A stretch of 64,000 nucleotides of DNA from contig NZ_JARUIU010000006.1 of assembly GCF_029667115.1 (NCBI RefSeq), forward strand, positions 1-64,000. Direction: 5' to 3'. This stretch comes from Jeotgalibacillus sp. ET6 (lineage in GTDB: Bacteria > Bacillota > Bacilli > Bacillales > Jeotgalibacillaceae). Positions 30,943-39,369 of the stretch are shown here, one piece after another. Both the position numbers and the translations under genes were made by a program. How positions within the stretch are numbered: position 1 is the first letter of the stretch; every line of letters starts with the position of its first letter. The notes beneath the pieces are model-generated. The model ran no database searches, was not told where the DNA came from, and worked only from the letters and a program-made list of their open reading frames with translations.

Positions 30943-30982
30943 AAGACTTGTCCTTTGATTTTACAGGGATAAGTCTTTTTTT
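30943..30982 (+). terminator. terminator after spx
   Basis: AAGACTTGTCC paired with GGGATAAGTCTT across a 12-nt loop, then T7. Confidence 0.85.
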
Positions 30983-31174
30983 ACGTCATTTTTTATGAAG
31001 AGAAATAAATTCCAGTATGCGAATAGAGCTTACTTTAATCCAGTGGACGGCATAAGTGTCAGGAAGTAAAGTTACATAATCGCTTTGCTTGAATTTAGTC
31101 ACTGAATAGTCTACACTCTAGGAACAATAGGTTCTTACATCATGTTTAAATAAATGGACTGAATATGATTTCCC
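30983..31174. other. intergenic, no gene seen
   Basis: Part of the 366-bp gap between spx and mecA. AT-rich, with no open frame carrying a ribosome-binding site and no clear structured RNA. Confidence 0.5.
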
Positions 31175-31203
31175 TTTACGGTCTATTTATCATACAATAA
31201 TAT
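31175..31203 (+). promoter_or_regulatory. mecA promoter
   Basis: TTTACG (31175-31180), 17-bp spacer, TAATAT (31198-31203); about 90 bp upstream of the mecA start codon. Confidence 0.6.
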
Positions 31204-31295
31204 AGAAAGATCACCCTATCGTTAAAAAAGTTGCGAATCAGACCTAGAATTAAGGGGGGATTCCCTTCATCCAACATACAGGAAGGGAGAGTTAA

Positions 31296-31952
31296 ATGAT
31301 GGAAATAGAACGCATTAACGACCACACCGTAAAGTTTTACATTTCTTATGGCGATATTGAAGATAGAGGATTTGACCGCGAAGAAATCTGGTACAATCGA
31401 GATAAAAGTGAAGAACTCTTCTGGGAAATGATGGATGAAGTGCATCAAGAGGAAGATTTTGCAATCGAAGGTCCTTTGTGGATACAGGTTCAGGCGCTAG
31501 AAAAAGGTTTGGAGATTCTTGTCACAAAAGCGCAGGTAACAAAAGATGGACAACGTTTTGAATTGCCAATTCCAGAAGATAAACAAAAAGATGGTTCTGT
31601 AAGTGATCAGATTGAAGAATATTTAGAAGAGCATTTCGACATGGATGATAATGAAGAAGATGATATTTTGGATTTTACAATGAAATTCAAAGATTTTGAA
31701 GATCTTATATCACTATCAAAACGCTTTGACCATGAGCAGTTAATAACAAAATTATATTCGTTTGAAAATGTATATTATTTATTCGTTGAATTTGAAGAAG
31801 ATCTTTTTGAAGAAAACGATATTGAAAATATACTCAGTCTTCTGCTTGAGTACGGAGTAGAAACACAAATAACTGTTCATCGTCTTGAAGAGTATGGCAA
31901 AGCTGTAATGAATGAAAAAGTCTTTTCAAATGTTCGAAAATATTTTCTATAG
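31296..31952 (+). CDS. mecA: ClpC adaptor protein MecA
   Basis: Adaptor that delivers substrates (ComK, ComS and others) to ClpCP and activates ClpC assembly. The 218-aa sequence begins with the near-invariant EIERINDHTVKFYISYGDIE block (N-terminal substrate-binding domain), has an acidic linker (about 95-120) and a C-terminal ClpC-binding domain (HEQLITKLYSFENVYYLFVEFEEDL). Two adjacent ATGs are possible; GGAAGGGAG serves either. With comZ and coiA it forms a set of competence-related genes in the window. Confidence 0.95.
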   Translation: MMEIERINDHTVKFYISYGDIEDRGFDREEIWYNRDKSEELFWEMMDEVHQEEDFAIEGPLWIQVQALEKGLEILVTKAQVTKDGQRFELPIPEDKQKDGSVSDQIEEYLEEHFDMDDNEEDDILDFTMKFKDFEDLISLSKRFDHEQLITKLYSFENVYYLFVEFEEDLFEENDIENILSLLLEYGVETQITVHRLEEYGKAVMNEKVFSNVRKYFL

Positions 31953-31959
31953 GCGGCAG

Positions 31960-31991
31960 CCCTTTAAGACAATGTCTTAAAGGGTTTTTTT
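31960..31991 (+). terminator. terminator after mecA
   Basis: CCCTTTAAGAC-AAT-GTCTTAAAGGG perfect 11-bp stem followed by T7. Confidence 0.93.
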
Positions 31992-32004
31992 CTTATTTTT
32001 TTAG

Positions 32005-32037
32005 TATAATGGTGACAATCAATCTGGAGGTGATCTT
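32005..32037 (+). promoter_or_regulatory. coiA -10 element and ribosome-binding site
   Basis: TATAAT at 32005-32010, then a very strong GGAGGTGATC ribosome-binding site at 32026-32035. The first in-frame codon at proper distance is ATT (32038). This site decides the non-canonical coiA start. Confidence 0.7.
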
Positions 32038-33243
32038 ATTTTAGTTGCTAAAATCCAAACAGGGCTTTTCATATTTTTAGACGGCAGTAAAACGAGAGAC
32101 GAATTGAGGGAATTGCAAAATAATATGTATTTTTGCCCCCAATGCTCAGATAATGTCATACTTAAAGTGGGAGATCTTAAAATTCCACATTTTTCTCACA
32201 AAGCTTCCAATACTTGCAAGGGATTTAGTGAACCGGAGTCTCCAGAGCACTTGGAAGCGAAATTACAGCTTTATAAATGGTTAAAAAATTCCGCTGAACA
32301 GGCAGAAGTAGAAAAGATATATCCCGACTTTAATCAACGGGCAGATATTGGCGTTCGCCTAAGGGGCAAGGATTACGCTATTGAATTTCAGCGTTCCAGA
32401 ATAGCACCACGGGACTTTATAAAAAGAACAGAGGAATATACTTCAAATAACGTGGTGCCGGTGTGGCTGCTATCACATGATGTACTAAAAAAACCTCTGA
32501 AAAATAAAATTTCGTTGTCATCATTTCATCAGCAATTTATTCGATACTCCCCTTCCCTTAAACAATTCTTCCTGGTTTCCTATGACCATGTGCATCAATC
32601 TTTTAGCACCCTTCATTACCTGATCCCACTATCAAGCTCTGCGTTTCTTTCTTCAAACTCCTCATTCCCTTTAACGCATGTTGAATTTCCTCATTTTTCT
32701 TTGCAACCATTGTTTTACTCAGAAAAAGAATTGAACATACTCAAAGAGCAAAGAAAGAGATGGCTGAAAAGTCGATTGGTCTACGGTAAAGGCTGCGTTG
32801 ACGGCCTGTTAAGTCTGTTGTACCAGCAAGGGACAAACTTGCAGGTGCTTCCGCCGTGGGTAGGAGTGCCAGTGAGGCATTCACTTTTTATTAAAGAACC
32901 TGATGCTGAATGGCAGTGTTACCTTTATTTACTGTTGATGGAATCGGAAGAAAAGTCATTAACATTGAATGATATGGTAAAAAAGATGAATGACTATATA
33001 GATCTGGGTTATTTATCTTTGCGTCAAATCCAGTTTCGGACACCTGGCAGGCTTTTAATGGCAGTCACAGAGTATTTAAATATATTGCAAAAAATAGGGA
33101 TAGTTGAGAGACAGCAAAAAGGATACACACTATGCTGGGAGCATCCTTACGTAAGTATCGATCAAGTATTGGATATCAAACGTACGGAAGAACAATTTTG
33201 GATGCAGTATCAGAATTTACTTTTAGAGACACTAAATAAATAG
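32038..33243 (+). CDS. coiA: competence protein CoiA (apparent ATT start)
   Basis: CoiA promotes recombination of incoming DNA during transformation. From the ATT the protein reads (M)LVAKIQTGLFIFLDG, as expected for the CoiA N-terminal domain, then a zinc-ribbon-like CPQC ... HFSH ... C (about 33-62) and a nuclease-like core (RADIGVRLRGKDYAIEFQRS) with the D...ExQ pattern of PD-(D/E)XK enzymes. The frame has no ATG, GTG or TTG between the upstream stop at 32002 and TTG 32104, which would delete 22 residues of the domain and lacks a ribosome-binding site. GGAGG lies 7 nt before ATT. 401 aa. Confidence 0.82.
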   Translation: MLVAKIQTGLFIFLDGSKTRDELRELQNNMYFCPQCSDNVILKVGDLKIPHFSHKASNTCKGFSEPESPEHLEAKLQLYKWLKNSAEQAEVEKIYPDFNQRADIGVRLRGKDYAIEFQRSRIAPRDFIKRTEEYTSNNVVPVWLLSHDVLKKPLKNKISLSSFHQQFIRYSPSLKQFFLVSYDHVHQSFSTLHYLIPLSSSAFLSSNSSFPLTHVEFPHFSLQPLFYSEKELNILKEQRKRWLKSRLVYGKGCVDGLLSLLYQQGTNLQVLPPWVGVPVRHSLFIKEPDAEWQCYLYLLLMESEEKSLTLNDMVKKMNDYIDLGYLSLRQIQFRTPGRLLMAVTEYLNILQKIGIVERQQKGYTLCWEHPYVSIDQVLDIKRTEEQFWMQYQNLLLETLNK

Positions 33244-33317
33244 TCAGCAATAGTTGCAAGAACAGGATAAAAAAGAGAAAATAGGAAAGAAAGAATGATT
33301 AGAGGAGGAAGTATACA

Positions 33318-35141
33318 ATGACGAACAGTTCTTCAGTGAAGAAGTTGCAGGATCGAACTCAGGTGAAAGAAGAAATGACCTGGAGATTGGAAGATATCTT
33401 TGCCTCAGATCAGGAATGGGATCAGGAATACAAATCACTGCAGGAAGAGAGCAAGCAGGCGAAAGAAGTACAAGGGACACTTGGTGAAAGTGCGGATCAT
33501 CTTTATAATGCCCTTCAGCTGCAGGATAAGATCATGGAGAGGCTTGGCAGGCTTTATACATATTCACATATGCGATACGACCAGGATACAACCAACTCCT
33601 TTTACCAGGGACTTGACGACAGAGCGAAGAACCTCGTTTCGCAGATCAGCAGCCTATTTTCATTCATGCTTCCTGAAATTCTTTCAATTGAAGAGGAAAA
33701 GATTATATTTTTCTTAGAAGAAAAAAAGGAATTGCAAGTATATAAACACGCACTTGAAGAAATCAATGCGCAGCGGCCGCATGTCCTTTCTGAAGGTCAG
33801 GAAGAGATTCTTGCCCAGGCATCAGAGGTTTTAGGAAATGCAAGCAATACTTTCAGCATGCTGAACAATGCTGATCTTGAATTTCCGGTGATAAAGGATG
33901 AGAATGGGGAAGAAGTTCAGGTAACGCACGGCAGATACATCAATTTCCTTGAAAGTGAAGATCCCCGTGTTAGAAGAGATGCTTTTAAAGCGGTCTACAG
34001 CACATATGGGAAATTCCGCAATACATTTTCCACTACGCTGAGCGGTCAAATTAAGAAAGATAATTTTTCTGCACGGGTGCGGCATTATGATTCGGCAAGA
34101 CACGCTGCACTATCAACGAACAGCATACCTGAAGAAGTATATGAAAACCTTGTCAATACGGTAAATAAATATCTTCCGCTTCTTCACCGCTACGTCAAGC
34201 TGCGTAAAAAAGTATTAGGTCTTGACGAGCTTCATATGTATGATCTTTTCACACCTTTGGTTAAAGATGTGAAAATGAAAGTATCCTACGAGGAAGCAAA
34301 AGATTTAATGATTAAAGGGCTTGCTCCTCTTGGAGAGGAATACCGTAAAGTTGTGGAAGAAGGATTTGAGAATCGCTGGGTGGATGTGGAAGAAAATAAA
34401 GGAAAGCGCAGCGGAGCTTATTCTTCTGGCGCATATGGCACCAACCCTTATATACTCATGAACTGGCAGGATAATGTAAATAATCTATTTACCCTTGCTC
34501 ATGAATTCGGTCATAGCGTTCACAGCTATTATTCACGTGAAAATCAGCCATATCCATATAGCGGGTACTCAATTTTTGTAGCTGAGGTAGCTTCCACCTG
34601 CAATGAAGCACTGCTCAATGATTACTTGATGAATACAATCGAAGATAATAAGAAACGGTTGTACATTCTTAATCATTTCCTTGAAGGATTCAGGGGAACG
34701 GTTTTCCGTCAAACTATGTTTGCTGAGTTTGAGCATCTGATTCATCAGAAGGCGCAAAATGGTGAAGCACTTACAGCAGACAGCCTGACAGAAGAATACT
34801 ATGCCCTGAATAAAAAATATTTTGGTGATGAGATTATAGTGGATGAGGAAATTGGGCTGGAGTGGGCCAGAATCCCTCATTTCTATTATAATTATTATGT
34901 TTATCAGTATGCGACCGGCTACAGCGCAGCGACTGCTTTAAGCAAGCTTATATTGGAAAAAGGCCAGCCTGCAGTTGATGAATACATCAATAAATTTCTA
35001 AAAGCAGGAAGCTCTGATTACCCAATTGAGGTATTGAAAAAAGCGGGAGTGGATATGACGACTTCAGCTCCTATTGAAGAAGCATGCAAAGTGTTTGAAG
35101 AAAAATTGAACGAAATGGAAGAGCTTTTGGCACAACTGTAA
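33318..35141 (+). CDS. pepF: oligoendopeptidase F
   Basis: M3-family zinc metallopeptidase that cuts short peptides in the cytoplasm, 607 aa. The HEFGHSVH motif near residue 395 gives the zinc ligands and catalytic Glu, with the third ligand expected in the downstream FVAEVASTCNE segment. N-terminal region is the helical M3 lid. AGAGGAGG ribosome-binding site. It may process peptides brought in by Opp/App; in B. subtilis it follows coiA, as here. A full-length repeat copy starts 59 bp after the stop. Confidence 0.94.
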   Translation: MTNSSSVKKLQDRTQVKEEMTWRLEDIFASDQEWDQEYKSLQEESKQAKEVQGTLGESADHLYNALQLQDKIMERLGRLYTYSHMRYDQDTTNSFYQGLDDRAKNLVSQISSLFSFMLPEILSIEEEKIIFFLEEKKELQVYKHALEEINAQRPHVLSEGQEEILAQASEVLGNASNTFSMLNNADLEFPVIKDENGEEVQVTHGRYINFLESEDPRVRRDAFKAVYSTYGKFRNTFSTTLSGQIKKDNFSARVRHYDSARHAALSTNSIPEEVYENLVNTVNKYLPLLHRYVKLRKKVLGLDELHMYDLFTPLVKDVKMKVSYEEAKDLMIKGLAPLGEEYRKVVEEGFENRWVDVEENKGKRSGAYSSGAYGTNPYILMNWQDNVNNLFTLAHEFGHSVHSYYSRENQPYPYSGYSIFVAEVASTCNEALLNDYLMNTIEDNKKRLYILNHFLEGFRGTVFRQTMFAEFEHLIHQKAQNGEALTADSLTEEYYALNKKYFGDEIIVDEEIGLEWARIPHFYYNYYVYQYATGYSAATALSKLILEKGQPAVDEYINKFLKAGSSDYPIEVLKKAGVDMTTSAPIEEACKVFEEKLNEMEELLAQL

Positions 35142-35200
35142 TATAGAAAAAGAAGTGGAGTTTTAATTAAGGGTTTCCACTGACTCATTTGAAGAGGAAA

Positions 35201-35422
35201 GAGGCTGGGACAAAACCCAAAAAAGTTTTAAAAAAGAGGATATATTTATTACTAGTAGTAGGTGAGCGGAGCGGAAGGTGGCGACTCCTGCAGGATATGA
35301 CGGCAAGCTGAGACTTTACAGGGCAAGGCCCTGAAAAGGCTCAGCGCCGTCCCTGCGGAAAGCGTCCGCCTGAAGCGCAGCCGAACCGGTCAAAGAGCTT
35401 GAGACACTATTGTCCCAAGCTC
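35201..35422 (+). repeat. dispersed repeat, full copy (good reference copy)
   Basis: 222 bp after pepF. GAGGCTGGGACAAAACCC at the left, TTGTCCCAAGCTC at the right. The central arms GACGGC/GCCGTC and GCTGAG/CTCAGC and the apical CAGGGC-AAG-GCCCTG are all present. Confidence 0.92.
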
Positions 35423-35432
35423 TTTATTCTCT

Positions 35433-35505
35433 GCGCTTCACAGGTAGACTTTCCGCATGAAGGGGCATAAGCTTTCTAGGCATTTAGAGTCTCAGCTTGC
35501 CATCT
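35433..35505 (-). repeat. decayed fragment of the dispersed repeat
   Basis: CTGCGCTTCACAGGTAGACT..TCCGCA and GTCTCAGCTTGCCATC match the minus strand of the repeat. It lies tail-to-tail with the full copy just before it. Confidence 0.6.
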
Positions 35506-35583
35506 TATTTGAATAATAAATGCTTCATGCTTCTGTGGCACTCGTAATTGATGTGATCGTTAGTGGTAAAGCGGACGGAGTAT

Positions 35584-35790
35584 CTACCGGCCGCGTTTTG
35601 GAAAAGTTTTTGAGGATGAAAAGCCGCGAAAACGATTTTTTGATGTTGCCCAGATGATCGTTAAAAAGAGGACAATAAACAAAATAATCGAAGATAGAAA
35701 GAGGGGAAAGATCTCAAGCATTGCAAATAAATGAAGCATAAAGGCCCCAATTATTAATATTACTAACAACAGACCCGTCCATTTTCTCAT
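35584..35790 (-). CDS. small membrane protein, unknown
   Basis: 68 aa: two hydrophobic segments (about 5-25 and 27-48) and a strongly basic, Ser-rich tail (SKNRFRGFSSSKTFPKRGR). AAGGGGGG precedes the ATG on the minus strand, supporting expression. No family recognised; sits between pepF and the spxH terminator. Confidence 0.55.
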   Translation of the reverse strand: MRKWTGLLLVILIIGAFMLHLFAMLEIFPLFLSSIILFIVLFLTIIWATSKNRFRGFSSSKTFPKRGR

Positions 35791-35960
35791 CCATTTCCCC
35801 CCTTTATATTGCTATATTCATGACTAATGAATAGTAGAACATCATTTTACTTGTCATACTTGTAAATACATGATAAACTAATCGTGTGAAGTTGATCACA
35901 AGCAAACATATACCCCTTTGTTTGACCGTGAAAAATTTCTCCCATCCCCTTTGTTCGTAA

Positions 35961-35992
35961 GAAAAGCCCTCATCATATGATGAGGGCTTTTC
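35961..35992. terminator. terminator of yjbI-spxH unit
   Basis: Perfect 32-nt palindrome GAAAAGCCCTCATCAT and its complement, 13 nt beyond the spxH stop codon; usable from either strand. Confidence 0.85.
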
Positions 35993-36004
35993 GTTTGATC
36001 TTTT

Positions 36005-36850
36005 TCAAGAGAGTATTCTCCAAAATGTTCCGTTTTTCATTGTAATCTGCTCAACTTTTTGCTGCAGCATTCTTTTTTTAAGTTCTTTTTCTGCCTGATG
36101 AATACTCATATTATAAATAAGAGCTAACTCAGGAGAAGCAATAATTTTAAATTGCTCGATAAATTCATCAATTGTTGGCAGCTGGTCTTTTATAGGGTCA
36201 CCAACCATTTCTTCGATAATCTGTTCATAAACTTCGTAAGGGTAAACCCCTTCGATTTTGATGCCTTCGTCTTCAATATTTTCATTGAAAAAGACGAGAG
36301 TAGGCGTACTTTCGACCTCCATCTCGGAGGAAATTTTCAAATCGCATTGAAAAGCCTTTGAGGCCGAAGTGGAGTGGATATCCTGACAAAATTCATCGAG
36401 ATCAAGCTTTGCTTCATCTGCACAGATTTGAAGAACTTCATACTCCGATATATCCTGCTCTTTAAGAAACAATCTTTCCTGCAAAGTGCGAAGAAAACGG
36501 CTTCCTGCCTTTTTCCCCTGCAATTCAGCAGCTTTAATAGCAATTGAAGCAATAAAGGGAGAAGTGATTGGGCTGTTTTTCCACGGTGCGTTCTCTCTAT
36601 CCAATGCTTTTGAGTCTGTCTGTGAAGTTAATGAAGATGAATGTAAACACACTTTTTTATTCAGGCCGGATAGGCCTCCCTTTAAAACGTACTTAATTCG
36701 TATATACGTCCCATACTCCATAATCATTTTCTTTATTATGGGTTCCAGCGCCCAGCAGTCCGGACAAATGGGATCAACAAACATATAAATTTCCAGCGGT
36801 TTTTTTTCTAGCTCTTGCCAGTTGGCATCAGACCAATGTTTTGCAGTCAA
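36005..36850 (-). CDS. spxH: ClpXP adaptor SpxH (YjbH)
   Basis: DsbA-like thioredoxin-fold protein that delivers Spx to ClpXP for degradation. CPDC (Cys29-Cys32) in DPICPDCWALEP is the conserved motif; the rest shows the helical insertion and a C-terminal tail of 281 aa in total, slightly shorter than the B. subtilis protein. Starts with TTG, overlapping the globin stop by 4 bp (TTGA), so it is translationally coupled to yjbI. With spx in the same window, effector and turnover adaptor are linked. Confidence 0.92.
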   Translation of the reverse strand: MTAKHWSDANWQELEKKPLEIYMFVDPICPDCWALEPIIKKMIMEYGTYIRIKYVLKGGLSGLNKKVCLHSSSLTSQTDSKALDRENAPWKNSPITSPFIASIAIKAAELQGKKAGSRFLRTLQERLFLKEQDISEYEVLQICADEAKLDLDEFCQDIHSTSASKAFQCDLKISSEMEVESTPTLVFFNENIEDEGIKIEGVYPYEVYEQIIEEMVGDPIKDQLPTIDEFIEQFKIIASPELALIYNMSIHQAEKELKKRMLQQKVEQITMKNGTFWRILS

Positions 36851-37248
36851 TCTGTATCACCCTCTGCTTTTTCGGGAGTATTTATCATATGATGGGCAGT
36901 TAGTGTAAGCCGGTGGAAAAGACCGTCTCTGATTTCCTCGTTTAATTCAACCTCGTCCATTGCTGCTTCCATGCAAGCAAGCCATGCCTGTGCTCTGCCC
37001 GGCGTAATGGGATGCGGAATGTGACGGGCTCTTAACATGGGGTGGCCATGTTCTTCAGTGTAAAGTGAAGGGCCGCCCAGATACTGAGTCAAAAATTGCT
37101 GCTGCTTACGAATTGTTTCAGTAAAGTCTTCAGGAAATATACTTTTTAATTCAGGATGACGGGCAACCTGATGATAGAACGCATGAACAAGTTCAGATAA
37201 TTTTTCTTCACCGATTACTTCATAAGGTGTAAGAATTCGATCCACCAT
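36847..37248 (-). CDS. yjbI: truncated hemoglobin, group II (YjbI)
   Basis: 133-aa 2/2 globin. It opens with TPYEVIGEEKLSELVHAFY, has the HPMLRARHIPHPI segment with the proximal histidine, and the WLACM tryptophan typical of group II. In Firmicutes the gene is regularly paired with yjbH, suggesting a link to nitrosative or oxidative stress. AAAGGAG ribosome-binding site 9 nt upstream. First gene of a two-gene unit with spxH. Confidence 0.92.
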   Translation of the reverse strand: MVDRILTPYEVIGEEKLSELVHAFYHQVARHPELKSIFPEDFTETIRKQQQFLTQYLGGPSLYTEEHGHPMLRARHIPHPITPGRAQAWLACMEAAMDEVELNEEIRDGLFHRLTLTAHHMINTPEKAEGDTD

Positions 37249-37362
37249 AAAAAATAACTCCTTTATCCTTTATTTTTCCCATTTGAATTTTTAATGTAAT
37301 TTTATTGTAGCAACGCCTTCCTCTTTTCTCAAATATATCGCCTTGAACCATTTTCCTAAACC

Positions 37363-37394
37363 AAAAAGCGGCTGAGACAAATTTGTCTCAGCCG
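37363..37394 (-). terminator. terminator after yjbJ, similar to the repeat's end
   Basis: CGGCTGAGACAAA-TTTGTCTCAGCCG, a perfect 26-nt palindrome, followed on the minus strand by CTTTTTGG. Its arm GGCTGAGACA is the same as the arm at the right end of the dispersed repeats at 13021 and 41808, so it may be a solo remnant. Confidence 0.75.
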
Positions 37395-37502
37395 TCTGCG
37401 TATCTATTTTAAATCAAAGGGGATAAATCTTTTGATTCCTGCTAAACCGACGGGCCGTCAGCTGAACAAGCTGGAAATTGATAGAAGAATGAATACGATG
37501 CA

Positions 37503-38153
37503 CTATGCGTTGTATGTCTTCATTACTTTTTGAACATATTGGGTTGTTTCTTTAAATGGCGGGATTCCATTATACTTATCGACATTGCCTGGTCCTGCAT
37601 TGTAGGCAGCGAGCGCAAGCGTTGGATTTTGATTATAGCGGTCAAGCATATCACGTAAATAGCGTGCTCCCGCTTCCACATTTTCCTTAGGATCAAATAT
37701 ATTTTTTACCCCAAGCCATTTAGCTGTACCCGGCATGAGCTGCATAAGTCCTGAAGCGCCTGCGTGACTGACTGCTTTAGGGTTAAAATTTGATTCATGC
37801 TGTATGACAGATCTGATCAGTTTTTCCGGAACATTATACTTTGCAGAGGCGTCTGATATGATTCCATCTAGAGAAGAAGAAACAGCCTCTCTTGCCGGCG
37901 GTTTAGTTTCAGAAGCTTGATAGTTCTGAATTTCATTCATAAAAGGTTTGCTCAATGCAGGTGTTGGATTATTCTGTAAAAAATTTGAAACAGAACCAAG
38001 CTGGTTGGAAGATATGGACGCAATTGATTCCTGAATCATTTGGGTGAAAAGCGAGTGCGTCTGACCGGCTTCTGCTTTTTTGTCAGAATTGAAAGTTCCT
38101 AACGTATTAAGTGCCTGAGCATCGATCATCATTTTTACCGCATTGATATTCAA
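37503..38153 (-). CDS. yjbJ: lytic transglycosylase (YjbJ-like, SLT domain)
   Basis: C-terminal lysozyme-like SLT domain (about 95-216): [11 protein letters not shown] with the catalytic Glu, [10 protein letters not shown], and [10 protein letters not shown], the three family motifs. The N-terminal 90 residues are low-complexity and lack an evident signal peptide, which is usual for this Bacillus group but leaves export unexplained. Starts with TTG preceded by AGGAGG at 7 nt. Cleaves peptidoglycan between MurNAc and GlcNAc. Confidence 0.87.
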   Translation of the reverse strand: MNINAVKMMIDAQALNTLGTFNSDKKAEAGQTHSLFTQMIQESIASISSNQLGSVSNFLQNNPTPALSKPFMNEIQNYQASETKPPAREAVSSSLDGIISDASAKYNVPEKLIRSVIQHESNFNPKAVSHAGASGLMQLMPGTAKWLGVKNIFDPKENVEAGARYLRDMLDRYNQNPTLALAAYNAGPGNVDKYNGIPPFKETTQYVQKVMKTYNA

Positions 38154-38222
38154 ATGAAAGCCTCCTAACTATTAAAAAAGATAAAATTTAATTTCGGTTA
38201 TCCCTAAGCAGCTTTAGATGAA

Positions 38223-38810
38223 TCAGAGGAGTGAACGGCGTATTTTTTCTTTATAAAAGCGCTCAATTTTATTATCGGTTTTTTTTGCAGAAATTTTACA
38301 GGTCGAAAGTAACTCTTTGAATATGGCCTGACCCTCATCGTAAGAAGCGGCTTCATACTCCAGTTCAAAATCCTCTTTATTTAGATAGGTACTGTGGTCT
38401 AAAACCAGTAAGCCGTTTTTATACGGAAACTCTATACGCTCTGTAGCAAGAGTCCCGAAATATATAATCTGCTGTACGGGTATTTTTAGTTCTTCAAGCA
38501 GTCCTGCTATCTCCCCTTGAACCAACCCGCCTTGTTCGAGCATCTGGCTGGCCTCCTGTGAATCAATCCACTGGTGATTTTCTAAAATTCCTTTTTCAAC
38601 AGGCTTTTTTAGCGTTAATTGATAGCCTTCAGATTTTTCGCGAATACGCAAAGCGGAGTGGATTTTTTTTAATTGGAAATCAGGTGTATCAAAATAATGA
38701 TTTTTTTGGCGTATACTTTCTTGGCTGGATACCTGAAAATGTCCGCATAAAAGATGAAATTCTTCTTTCGTGAGTAAGTTTTTAAACTCAATTTCTAATT
38801 CCTGAGACAA
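38223..38810 (-). CDS. yjbK: CYTH-domain protein (YjbK)
   Basis: 195-aa triphosphate-tunnel metalloenzyme. The diagnostic ExExK is at Glu6-Ile-Glu8-Phe-Lys10, and alternating Arg/Lys/Glu strands follow (ALRIREKSEGYQLTLKKP), as in CYTH proteins that hydrolyse inorganic triphosphate or similar compounds. Starts with TTG preceded by AAAGGAG. Conserved neighbour of relQ and nadK; lies divergently from yjbL. Physiological substrate not known to me. Confidence 0.87.
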   Translation of the reverse strand: MSQELEIEFKNLLTKEEFHLLCGHFQVSSQESIRQKNHYFDTPDFQLKKIHSALRIREKSEGYQLTLKKPVEKGILENHQWIDSQEASQMLEQGGLVQGEIAGLLEELKIPVQQIIYFGTLATERIEFPYKNGLLVLDHSTYLNKEDFELEYEAASYDEGQAIFKELLSTCKISAKKTDNKIERFYKEKIRRSLL

Positions 38811-38942
38811 GATGATTCGCTCCTTTACCTCGTGTGTCCTTTATTATCCTTTCTTTGGGCTGGATCTGCAATGGCAATATGCAAGATTTAACCTGAATAT
38901 GATAAGATGTAGATAGAAAATCAGCAGGAAGGGGAAATAAAG

Positions 38943-39320
38943 TTGAGCAGAAAGAAAGTATGGCTGAATCAAGCGGCTGAAATAAACAGTGAATTGATTT
39001 TAAAGGGAGAACAAACAGATGAGATCGGCAAACTCGAACCAGCTGGTCAGGTTATTGTTGATTCTGAAGAGCTCGCTTTTGTTTATTTAGCAGAAGAAAA
39101 AAGTGAATATACATATTTGTATCTGCCCGATTTTTTATGGCCTGAAATCATAGAAGCGATAAATAAAAAACAGGTCATTAAAGTTCATATCGGCGAAAAT
39201 GAAATGGAATTAAAGCAGCTTGAAGACGAGTTAAATGATCTGGTGATGAATATTGAAGGAAACAGCAATTATGGAGATGCTTTTGTTGAAAAAGTGGAAT
39301 CCGTTTTTATAAAAAAATAA
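38943..39320 (+). CDS. yjbL: UPF0738 family protein (YjbL)
   Basis: 125-aa soluble protein of the Bacillus YjbL group, function unknown. Acidic, with a central YTYLYLPDFLWPEI patch and no membrane segment. TTG start preceded by GGAAGGGGA. First gene of a plus-strand series yjbL-relQ-nadK-rluD in the B. subtilis order. Confidence 0.75.
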   Translation: MSRKKVWLNQAAEINSELILKGEQTDEIGKLEPAGQVIVDSEELAFVYLAEEKSEYTYLYLPDFLWPEIIEAINKKQVIKVHIGENEMELKQLEDELNDLVMNIEGNSNYGDAFVEKVESVFIKK

Positions 39321-39369
39321 GGTTCGATTAATCAAATGCCGGATGTTATGAAAGCATGGGGTGATGTGG

